Positions 1-6,450 of a stretch of 22,237 nt of DNA are shown here, piece after piece. The stretch spans positions 1 to 22,237 of the forward strand of contig JAJYHP010000165.1 of the NCBI GenBank assembly GCA_021784715.1, given 5' to 3'. Each line of letters starts with the position of its first letter. Within the stretch, counting starts at the first letter, position 1. Source of the DNA: a bacterium (GTDB taxonomy: Bacteria > Eremiobacterota > Eremiobacteria > Baltobacterales > Baltobacteraceae). Position numbers and translations under genes: made by a program. The notes under the pieces are model-generated. The model was given only the letters and a program-made list of their open reading frames with translations, made no database searches and was not told where the DNA came from.

Positions 1-31
1 CGCGGCGCGAACCATCCGCCCTGCCGAGCCT

Positions 32-115
32 GGGGAAGTGGCGGAATGGCAGACGCAGCCGCCTCAAAAGCGGCCGAGGCAACTCATGTGGGTTCGAGTC
101 CCACCTTCCCCACCA
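32..115 (+). tRNA. tRNA-Leu (anticodon CAA)
   Basis: The sequence folds as a class II tRNA. The acceptor stem GGGGAAG pairs with CTTCCCC, the anticodon stem GCCGC/GCGGC encloses the loop CTCAAAA with anticodon CAA at 65-67, there is a long variable arm typical of leucine tRNAs, and the T-arm GTGGG-TTCGAGT-CCCAC is intact. The discriminator is A and the 3' CCA is encoded in the DNA. It reads UUG codons. The minus-strand oxyR-like gene runs into its 3' half. Confidence 0.96.
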
Positions 116-1088
116 AATCCAAGCCCTCCCGACCGCAGATTCTCACCAAGGCCGCGAGCGCATCGAGGACACGCCGCCGCGGAGCGAACGGACGCGAGAT
201 CAGGCGAATCTCGCGAGCCGCACCCCCCACGAGCGGGAGTAAAGCGACGTCGCGGTGTTCGTTCCGTAGGCGCGCGACGGCGAGCGCCGGCACGATCGTC
301 ACGCCGTACTCTGCGGCGACGAGGTTGAGCACCGTCTCAAGGCTGCTGGCACGCAGATCGCTGCCGACGCGCACAGCCAAATGCGGCTCCCCGCAGAGCG
401 CGAGCGCCTGATCGCGCAAACAGTGTCCGTCGGCAAGCAAAATCAGTGTCTCGGGATCGATCGCATCGAGTCGAACCGGTGCGCGGTAGCGTCCGGCCGC
501 GCGTCCGCTCACGGCGAGCCAGAACGGTTCCTCGAAGAGCAGCTCGGAGCGGAAGCCGTCCGTTGCCGGCTCGCTCGCGAGCAACAACGCATCGAGTTTC
601 CCCTCGCGGAGCGCCTCGGTAACGCGCTCGGTGACGTCTTCGACGATCGTTAGCGGCGCGCACGGCAGAGCCTCGCGCACCTTCGCGAGTAAATGCGGAA
701 GCAGATAGGGCGCAAGCGTCGGAATGACACCGAGCCGGATCTCGCCGACGAACGGATCGGCGGCGAAGCGCGCGAGTTCGTCGATGCGCGCCATCGCCTC
801 GACGGCCTGCCGGGCCTCGGCGAGAATACGCACCCCGACCGGCGTGGTTCGGATGTTTCGGCCGTCCCGCTCGAAGAGTTCGATGCCGAGGCGATCCTCG
901 AGGCGCCGAATCTGCCCGCTCAAGGTCGCCTGGGCGACCCCGCAACGCGCGGCCGCGCGGCTAAAACTCTTGCTTGCATCGACGGCAAGCGCGTATTGGA
1001 GGTCACGCAGCGAGCCGCCCAGCAACTTCGATGAATCCAGCGCTACATCGTTCATGCCGATACTATCGACGTTTTTCTTCGAACTCAT
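84..1088 (-). CDS. oxyR: OxyR-type LysR-family peroxide-sensing transcriptional regulator
   Basis: A 334-residue LysR-type regulator. The N-terminal winged helix-turn-helix spans about residues 27-85 (FSRAAARCGVAQATLSGQIR region), followed by the periplasmic-binding-protein-like effector domain from about 113. Residues 221-232 (GHCLRDQALALC) carry both redox cysteines, Cys223 and Cys232, with the same nine-residue spacing as Cys199/Cys208 of E. coli OxyR, so a hydrogen-peroxide-sensing disulfide switch is likely. The protein is longer than typical OxyR (about 305). About 22 residues precede the usual start of homology, and an internal ATG at 1055 (residue 12) is an alternative start. No strong Shine-Dalgarno is seen at either. 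The C-terminal residues (ending VGLEPT) are encoded antisense to the tRNA-Leu gene. The gene is divergent from aroA. Target genes are not visible here. Confidence 0.9.
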   Translation of the reverse strand: MSSKKNVDSIGMNDVALDSSKLLGGSLRDLQYALAVDASKSFSRAAARCGVAQATLSGQIRRLEDRLGIELFERDGRNIRTTPVGVRILAEARQAVEAMARIDELARFAADPFVGEIRLGVIPTLAPYLLPHLLAKVREALPCAPLTIVEDVTERVTEALREGKLDALLLASEPATDGFRSELLFEEPFWLAVSGRAAGRYRAPVRLDAIDPETLILLADGHCLRDQALALCGEPHLAVRVGSDLRASSLETVLNLVAAEYGVTIVPALAVARLRNEHRDVALLPLVGGAAREIRLISRPFAPRRRVLDALAALVRICGREGLDLVGKVGLEPT

Positions 1089-1095
1089 CTATACC
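1066..1095 (+). promoter_or_regulatory. Candidate sigma70-type promoter for aroA
   Basis: TCGACG (1066-1071) and TATACC (1090-1095) are separated by 18 bases and resemble -35 and -10 elements, each matching four of six consensus bases. They lie about 100 bases before the aroA start and overlap the start region of the divergent regulator gene. On the opposite strand the same spot reads TATAGA, so it could serve both directions. Weak evidence by inspection only. Confidence 0.25.
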
Positions 1096-1194
1096 TGAGC
1101 GCAGAGAAGCCTCCCATTCGCCCGTGAAGGCTCCGGCCTTCTGCTCCCTCGGCGTGCCGGAACGCCCCGGCGCCGCGTGGAACCTCGAACGTCC

Positions 1195-2472
1195 ATGATT
1201 TTGCGCTCCACTCGCTTCGAGCCCCGCCCCCTTCGCGGCGAGATCACCCTCCCCGGCGACAAGTCGATCTCGCATCGGGCGCTCATTCTTGCCTCGGCCT
1301 CAGCCGCCCCAACGCTCGTTTCCAACCTCAATCCCGGGCGCGACGTGCGCGCGACCCTCGAAGCGCTCCGGGCGCTCGGAGCGGAGATTGCCGTCGACGG
1401 CGAGGGGTACGCGGTACGCGGCGGCGCGCTTCGCGAACCGATCGGCGATATCGACGCGATGAATTCCGGTTCGACGGCGCGCATGCTGCTCGGTCTTTGC
1501 GTCGGCGCCGGCCTTCGGGCACGCTTCGTCGGCGACGCGTCGCTCTCGGCTCGTCCGATGGAGCCGGTCGCCGCACACCTCCGCGCACTCGGTGCACGCA
1601 TCGTTAGCACCGAAGGCAAGCTTCCGGTATACATTGACGGAATCAGTGACGATCGCTCTGCACAGATCATTCTCGTTCAGCCTTCGGCGCAAATAAAGTC
1701 GGCGTTACTTTTCGCCGCACTCTTCTCCGGAAAGGCGCTCAAAATTTTCGGCGACCGCGAAACGCGCGATCATACCGAACGCATGCTCGCGGCTGCAGGC
1801 GCCGGCATATCGTGGAACGGTCGCGAGATCGACCTCTACGATCCGGTCGTACGCGGCGGGAGCGCGATACCGGTCCCCGGTGATTTTTCCGCCGCAGCGT
1901 TCTTCATCGTCGGAGCAACGCTCGCGCGCGGAAGCGCACTAACGATTCGCGATGTTAACTTGAACCCGACACGGACGGGGCTACTCGATGTGCTCGAGAC
2001 GATGGGCGCGCGAATCTCCCGGCGCAACGAACGCGAGCGGAACGGCGAACCCGTCGGCGATCTTTTCGTCGAACATGCGACGCTGCACGCAACGACGATC
2101 GATGCACAGAGTGCGCGGCGCGCGATCGACGAACTCCCGTTACTCGCTATTGCCGCAGCGTTCGCGCCGGGACGCACCGTCATCTCCGGAGTACGCGACC
2201 TACGCGAGAAAGAATCCGATCGGCTCGCCGCGATCCATCGCTTGTTAGGTGCGGTCGGCATCGTTGCCGAGGATCTTCCCAACGGCATTGCCGTCGACGG
2301 CGGCTCGCCAAAAGCCACCGGAGGAACGATCGATACCTTCCAAGATCATCGCATTCAGATGGCTGCGGCGATGCTTGGTTGCGCGGGCGGCCCGGTCGAG
2401 GTCGACTCCCTTGACGACGTCGACGTGAGCTTCCCGGATTTCTTCGAACGCCTCGAACGGATAACAGCGTGA
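1195..2472 (+). CDS. aroA: 3-phosphoshikimate 1-carboxyvinyltransferase (EPSP synthase)
   Basis: This enzyme transfers enolpyruvyl from phosphoenolpyruvate to shikimate-3-phosphate, the sixth step of the shikimate pathway in the cytosol. The 425-residue product has the usual family length and all signatures: LPGDKSISHRAL near the N-terminus, DAMNSGSTARMLLG (the GN-G-T/GS-T active-site loop), GDASLSARPM, QPSAQIKSALLFA, RDHTERML, NPTRTGLLD, DELPLLA, LREKESDRL and TFQDHRIQMA at the C-terminus. I chose the ATG at 1195; an in-frame GTG at 1177 would add six residues, and neither has a clear Shine-Dalgarno. Its TGA overlaps the next gene's ATG by one base, so the two are probably co-transcribed and translationally coupled. 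A role for the adjacent OxyR-type regulator is possible but unproven. Confidence 0.97.
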   Translation: MILRSTRFEPRPLRGEITLPGDKSISHRALILASASAAPTLVSNLNPGRDVRATLEALRALGAEIAVDGEGYAVRGGALREPIGDIDAMNSGSTARMLLGLCVGAGLRARFVGDASLSARPMEPVAAHLRALGARIVSTEGKLPVYIDGISDDRSAQIILVQPSAQIKSALLFAALFSGKALKIFGDRETRDHTERMLAAAGAGISWNGREIDLYDPVVRGGSAIPVPGDFSAAAFFIVGATLARGSALTIRDVNLNPTRTGLLDVLETMGARISRRNERERNGEPVGDLFVEHATLHATTIDAQSARRAIDELPLLAIAAAFAPGRTVISGVRDLREKESDRLAAIHRLLGAVGIVAEDLPNGIAVDGGSPKATGGTIDTFQDHRIQMAAAMLGCAGGPVEVDSLDDVDVSFPDFFERLERITA

Positions 2473-3632
2473 TGGAGATCTCCGACTACGTTTATTCGGT
2501 CCAAGAATTCGAGGCCGAAGCCCGCTATATCGAAGCCCTGATTTGGGACGCCATCGGCCTGCGCGCCGGAGAGCGCATCCTCATTTGCGGCTACGGCGAC
2601 GAAGCGCGAGCGGTGCGCGCGGCACTCGAACGCGGTGCAAGCGTCACCGTCATCGAGTCGCGCGACCTTGCGATCGTAGAATATGCCGATATCGGTGCCA
2701 CGCTGCTGCGCGGCAGCACGTCGGTTATTCCGGCGCGCGATGCGAGTTTTGAGGTCGGACTCGCCTACCACTACCTTCACGAAGTCGATCCGCTCTTTCA
2801 TTCGCAGATTCTCGGCGAACTCGCGCGCGTTGCAGCGCGCGTCGCCGTCGTCGAACCCGCTCCACCCTCCGACCCGTTAGGGAAACGGATCGCCGCTCTC
2901 TACGCTCAAGCGAAACGCACTTCGGGCCTCTTCGAACGCTACCAAAATATCGACCATTGGAAGCGGCTCATGCAAGGCGTAAAGGCCGAACTCGCGCAAC
3001 ACACGTTTGCGTTTGCCAAGGTGCCGCCGCCGCAATATTTGCGTGACACGGTCGCATTACTGCTCGATACGATGAAGGCCGAAGCGGCGCCGGAAGAGAT
3101 CATCGAAGAATTACGCGCCATTGCCCGCCGCTCCGACGCGCAGATACTTCCCCCGGTCCGCAACGTGCTTGTCGGCGCCGCGGTCGGCGATCTCCCCGCT
3201 CCGCTCTTTACCGCACGGCCGCCGCTGCTCGAAGAGCGCCTCGCAGCGAACGCGGTCGCAGCGAAACAAAAAAGCGTCGACGCCATCGTCGCACAGGATC
3301 GAATCACTCCGGAGAACGGCTACGAGTTTCCGCCGCTGCCTCCGCCACCTACCGCATCCGAGCCGACATCGATGCGCCCGCCCGGCGTTCCACCCGGCGG
3401 GCCGCCCGGCTTCGCGCAACCGGCGCCGAGTTTCGTGCCGCCGCCAAACTTTTCACCGCCGCCGGGGACGGGCTTTGGGGCACCGGCCCAGGGGGGGAAT
3501 AGCGGCGAACCGAGCTTCGGAGCGCCCTTTCCGCCACCGTTTGCCGTGCCCCCGGCGCCTGGTGCACCCGGTGCGGGGGTCGGCTGGCAGTGGGAGTCGC
3601 CCGATTCAGGGACGAGCGAACCGCCCGTCTAG
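2472..3632 (+). CDS. Methyltransferase-like protein with proline-rich C-terminal tail, function unknown
   Basis: A 386-residue protein not assigned to a named family. Residues about 36-135 resemble a Rossmann-fold SAM-dependent methyltransferase: ILICGYGDEA (36-45) fits motif I, VTVIESR (58-64) ends in an acidic residue where strand beta2 would bind the SAM ribose, and AYHYLHEVDP (98-107) followed by a strand ending VAVVEP (124-129) resembles Methyltransf_11-type proteins. Residues about 135-275 are mixed and helical. From about 285 to the end the chain is rich in Pro, Gly and Phe (PP and PPP runs), probably disordered or protein-binding. Motif I has G-Y-G-D-E rather than classic G-x-G-x-G, so SAM binding is uncertain. 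ATG at 2472 shares one base with the aroA stop (TGATG); a GTG one codon earlier is possible. Co-transcription with aroA is likely. Confidence 0.7.
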   Translation: MEISDYVYSVQEFEAEARYIEALIWDAIGLRAGERILICGYGDEARAVRAALERGASVTVIESRDLAIVEYADIGATLLRGSTSVIPARDASFEVGLAYHYLHEVDPLFHSQILGELARVAARVAVVEPAPPSDPLGKRIAALYAQAKRTSGLFERYQNIDHWKRLMQGVKAELAQHTFAFAKVPPPQYLRDTVALLLDTMKAEAAPEEIIEELRAIARRSDAQILPPVRNVLVGAAVGDLPAPLFTARPPLLEERLAANAVAAKQKSVDAIVAQDRITPENGYEFPPLPPPPTASEPTSMRPPGVPPGGPPGFAQPAPSFVPPPNFSPPPGTGFGAPAQGGNSGEPSFGAPFPPPFAVPPAPGAPGAGVGWQWESPDSGTSEPPV

Positions 3633-3640
3633 GCGACGCT

Positions 3641-3892
3641 TCAAGCAGCGCTCTCCCCGGAGCTGCCGGAACTCGTGCTCTCCGTCGAGGAGGAGCTCTC
3701 CGAGGAGCCCCCCGATGGGCGCGAGTCGGTGACGTAGAACCCCGAGCCCTTAAAAAGAATCGGCGCGGGATTAAAAATGCGCACGAGCTGCCCACCGCAG
3801 CTGGCACACGGATCGCTCACACGCTCGTCGAATCCGTGCCGAATCTCGCGAATGGTTCCACAGGAAGAACAGCGGTAATCATAGAGCGGCAT
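3641..3892 (-). CDS. FmdB-family zinc ribbon protein
   Basis: An 83-residue protein beginning MPLYDYRCSSCG, the hallmark of the FmdB putative regulatory zinc-ribbon family, with Cys pairs CSSC (residues 8-11) and CASC (29-32) expected to bind one zinc ion. The hydrophobic segment after the ribbon (FNPAPILFKGSGFYVTD) is also characteristic. The last 25 or so residues are almost entirely Ser, Gly, Glu and Thr, a low-complexity tail commonly seen in this family. Functional roles in the family are poorly established; regulation of amidase/formamidase genes was the original proposal. It is convergent with the methyltransferase-like gene, separated by eight bases, and lies 41 bases downstream of the SRPBCC gene on the same strand. 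Confidence 0.9.
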   Translation of the reverse strand: MPLYDYRCSSCGTIREIRHGFDERVSDPCASCGGQLVRIFNPAPILFKGSGFYVTDSRPSGGSSESSSSTESTSSGSSGESAA

Positions 3893-3933
3893 AGATTGAT
3901 TCTACTGGTTTTGGCACTCCAGGTCAACGACTG

Positions 3934-4416
3934 CTAAGCGACGAGACTCGCCTCGAGCAAACCGCGGAACTGCTGGGCAGCACGCTCGAGCAACGAAGCC
4001 ACCATCCGCCCTCGGAGCAGGCGGTCGACGGCGCTGCCCATCGCGCCGTGATAGGTCGGGTAGAGCCACGCCATCCGGAGGCGGGCGCGGCTGCTCTGTC
4101 GCTCCAAACGAAAATCGATGCGGCGCCGCGTCGAATAGGCACCGACGAGCGTCAAGCAATGGTTCCCGACGATACGCCGGACTTCGAAGAGTTGCTCCTC
4201 GTCGCGTGGCTCCCCGAGGCGCAAAAGAATCTCGTCACCGACCGCGAGAGGTTCGCTCCCCCGGCGCTCGGCGCTGCGAACCAAGGGCAGCCAGACCGGC
4301 CACTTCTCGACCGCGCAAATGAGGGCGAAGGCTTCCTCGGGGATCGCCGGCAAGTCGACGGAGGCCTCGAAGTGCGCGCAGCCCCGCGGCAGATCTTCGT
4401 TCCGATAGACGTCCAT
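3934..4416 (-). CDS. SRPBCC-fold (START-like, polyketide cyclase/coenzyme Q-binding type) protein
   Basis: About 160 residues with features of the SRPBCC ligand-binding fold: an N-terminal strand (HFEASVDLPAIPEEAFALIC) followed by the helix and the Trp-Pro turn (KWPVWLPLVRSAE), a beta-rich middle (GDEILLRLG, CLTLVGAYS, RRIDFRLE) and a long C-terminal helix (AVDRLLRGRMVASLLERAAQQF). Members bind hydrophobic ligands or act as cyclases; no substrate can be named here. I chose ATG at 4416; an in-frame GTG at 4437 would add seven residues. It lies 30-50 bases downstream of the M20 peptidase gene on the same strand and may share its transcript. Confidence 0.75.
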   Translation of the reverse strand: MDVYRNEDLPRGCAHFEASVDLPAIPEEAFALICAVEKWPVWLPLVRSAERRGSEPLAVGDEILLRLGEPRDEEQLFEVRRIVGNHCLTLVGAYSTRRRIDFRLERQSSRARLRMAWLYPTYHGAMGSAVDRLLRGRMVASLLERAAQQFRGLLEASLVA

Positions 4417-4467
4417 GGCTCCGAGCTTCGCAAGCACTAATTCTAGTACCTGCTTTTGTCGCAGATA

Positions 4468-5661
4468 CTACCGGTTGCGTTCCTCTTCCGCGATCGGAGC
4501 AGCAGCTCCGAAGGTCAGCGCGAAGGCGACCAAGGCATCGACGCCATGGGCGAGCGCGGCCTCGTCGAGGATAAACTCCGCGCTATGCCCCGAGCGGACC
4601 GCGCCGATCGCTTCGTTGCGGACGCCGAGCCGCATCAATAACCCCGGCACCTCCTGGGCGAAATAGGCGAAATCCTCGCCGCCCATCGTCGGGGGCGCCT
4701 CGACGACCTTCACTCCGGCCTCGCCCGCCAGGACAGGCGCAAACGTGCGTGCGAGTGCAAGATCGTTGACGACCGGAGGATAGCCGCGCCGAAGTTCGAG
4801 CTGCGCACGCGCACCATATCCCTCGGCGACCGATCGCGCGATGCGTTCGACGTGCGCGGCGAGCGCATCGCGAATTGCCGGGTCGTGCGCGCGCAACGTA
4901 CCGGTCATCACCACTTCGTCGGCGAGCGCGTTATTGCGATAGCCGCCCGAGATCGTCCCGATGGTGACAACCGCCGACGCGAGCGGATCGATCTCCCGCG
5001 AAACGATGCTTTGGAGCGCCGAGACGACCGCCGATGCCGCGACGATGGCATCGACTCCGGTGTGCGGGTACGCACCGTGCCCGCCGCGGCCGAGAATGCG
5101 CAGCGTGAATTCATCTGCGGAGGCGTTGACCGGCCCGGGCGTCACGCCGATCGTCCCGGTCGTCAAGCGCACGTCCACATGGAGCATCGCCGCGCATTCA
5201 ACGCGCGGATTTTCCAGCGCGCCCTCGGCGATCATCGGTGCCGCTCCGCCGGGTCCTTCTTCTGCGGGCTGAAAAAGCAGCACCACCTGACCGTGCAACT
5301 CCGCGCACCGCGCTTGCAGGATCGTCGCGGCTCCGAGCAACATCGCAACATGCGCGTCGTGGCCGCATGCATGCATGACGTCGGGAATCTCCGATGCAAA
5401 CGGGAGCCCGCTCCGTTCGGCGATCGGGAGCGCATCCATATCAGCACGGAGTGCGACGGTATGCCCCGGTAAGGCACCACGAAGAACGGCAACGATGCCG
5501 GTTTTTGCCGCACGTCGATGTTCGATGCCGAGGCTGTCGAGCTCGCGTTCGATTAGCGCCTGCGTCTCGAACTCTTGAAAACCAAGTTCGGGGCGACGAT
5601 GAATCGCTCGTCTCCATTCGATCACGCGAGCGTCGAGGGCGGCACGATCCTCTCTCTTCAC
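4468..5661 (-). CDS. M20-family amidohydrolase (N-acyl-amino-acid deacylase/aminoacylase type)
   Basis: A 397-residue zinc metallohydrolase of the M20D type, which includes hippurate hydrolase, N-acetyl-diaminopimelate deacetylase and IAA-amino-acid hydrolases. It cleaves an acyl group from an amino acid or dipeptide. Visible active-site elements: HACGHDAH (97-104; Cys99 and His101 as metal ligands), PAEEG (Glu134/Glu135 catalytic and ligand), LHVD (His161; usually GLHV), the dimerisation-domain motif GRGGHGAYPH (191-200), GGEDFAYF (327-334) and the late ligand His359 in GHSAEF. The start is a GTG at 5659-5661 that fits where family homology begins (IEWRRAIHRRPELGFQE). This start lies inside a perfect 8-bp inverted repeat. 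No signal peptide, so cytosolic. Exact substrate is not determinable. Confidence 0.92.
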   Translation of the reverse strand: MKREDRAALDARVIEWRRAIHRRPELGFQEFETQALIERELDSLGIEHRRAAKTGIVAVLRGALPGHTVALRADMDALPIAERSGLPFASEIPDVMHACGHDAHVAMLLGAATILQARCAELHGQVVLLFQPAEEGPGGAAPMIAEGALENPRVECAAMLHVDVRLTTGTIGVTPGPVNASADEFTLRILGRGGHGAYPHTGVDAIVAASAVVSALQSIVSREIDPLASAVVTIGTISGGYRNNALADEVVMTGTLRAHDPAIRDALAAHVERIARSVAEGYGARAQLELRRGYPPVVNDLALARTFAPVLAGEAGVKVVEAPPTMGGEDFAYFAQEVPGLLMRLGVRNEAIGAVRSGHSAEFILDEAALAHGVDALVAFALTFGAAAPIAEEERNR

Positions 5662-5672
5662 GCCGAAGAGAG
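5652..5672. promoter_or_regulatory. Inverted repeat over the M20 gene start, with a further direct copy
   Basis: CTCTCTTC (5652-5659) and GAAGAGAG (5665-5672) form a perfect 8-bp inverted repeat with a 5-base spacer. It contains the GTG start of the M20 gene. The right half-site extended by two bases (CCGAAGAGAG, 5663-5672) recurs exactly at 5701-5710, 38 bases further on, just before the likely start of the divergent gene. It could be an operator or an mRNA hairpin hiding the start codon; function is inference. Confidence 0.35.
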
Positions 5673-5715
5673 TGCGGTACCGGGGGGCGCGGCTCCTCTG
5701 CCGAAGAGAGAGCCG

Positions 5716-6450
5716 ATGATCGGTGCCGACCTTGCGCTCGCGCTTCTAATCAACCGCACGGCCGCGGCGTATAGCGCCCGGCCGCCGGCCTATATCACCT
5801 ATCGCGAGCGAACGAGCGTCACGGTTCCATCGCTTGGACGATCGCAAGAGATCGATCGGAGCGTTGCAGTTCGCAACGCCGATAATTTTGCGATCATGCA
5901 CGACCTTCCCCAAGGCGCGACGCGTACCGGCGAAGCGTTTCCGATCGTTCCGTATTTCGATCCATTTTCGAGTTTTACGTTTTCGTACTACGCGAATCTC
6001 AAGGCGATCTCGATCACCCTCAAACGCGGAACCCCGATCGTCTTTCCGATCCCGACACCCGATCCCAACGTCGACGTCGTCGTCCCCTACATCAGTTTTC
6101 TCGCTCCGGCCTATGCGCCCGACTCGACGCCCGATGCCCCGCATCTGCTGATCGCGCCGACACCGCTCGACACGGGCATGTACCCGAGCGAGGTACAAGT
6201 CGATCCGGCGACCGGGTTGCCGTCGCATATCGTCCTCAGCGACAGTCGCAGCGATATGCGCATCGGTCTCACCTATCGGAGCATCGACGGCTATTGGGTC
6301 ATCGTGCGCGGCGTCTTTTCCGCGACCGAACGCGCGCTTGGATTCTCGTTTAACGTTCGCGCCGTCACCCGATACGATGAGTTTACCTTTCCGACGACCG
6401 CTCCCGACCCCGCGCTGCTGGGGAGCCCGCGCCCGCAAGCCACGCCTTAA
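5716..6450 (+). CDS. Protein of unknown function
   Basis: A 244-residue protein I do not recognise. It begins near MIGADLALALLINRT and continues with ARPPAYITYRERTSVTVPSLGRSQEIDRSVAVRNADNFAIMHDLPQG, a pattern of alternating short strands. Further on it has a Pro/Asp-rich linker (TPDPNVDVVVPY) and a beta-rich C-terminus (IVLSDSRSDMRIGLTYRSIDGYWVIVRGVF). No transmembrane segment or convincing signal peptide is visible, although the overall style is that of an exported beta-sandwich protein. The open frame extends upstream to 5575, overlapping the divergent M20 gene; I preferred ATG 5716 because it clears that overlap and is preceded by a purine-rich stretch. Its 3' end overlaps the convergent propeller gene by 68 bases. 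Probably a real gene, as the long frame has protein-like composition. Confidence 0.65.
   Translation: MIGADLALALLINRTAAAYSARPPAYITYRERTSVTVPSLGRSQEIDRSVAVRNADNFAIMHDLPQGATRTGEAFPIVPYFDPFSSFTFSYYANLKAISITLKRGTPIVFPIPTPDPNVDVVVPYISFLAPAYAPDSTPDAPHLLIAPTPLDTGMYPSEVQVDPATGLPSHIVLSDSRSDMRIGLTYRSIDGYWVIVRGVFSATERALGFSFNVRAVTRYDEFTFPTTAPDPALLGSPRPQATP

Noticed and set aside
1126..1141. GAAGGC/GCCTTC hairpin upstream of aroA as an attenuator or riboswitch
   Set aside because: Six base pairs only, no T tract, no leader peptide and no known aptamer pattern.
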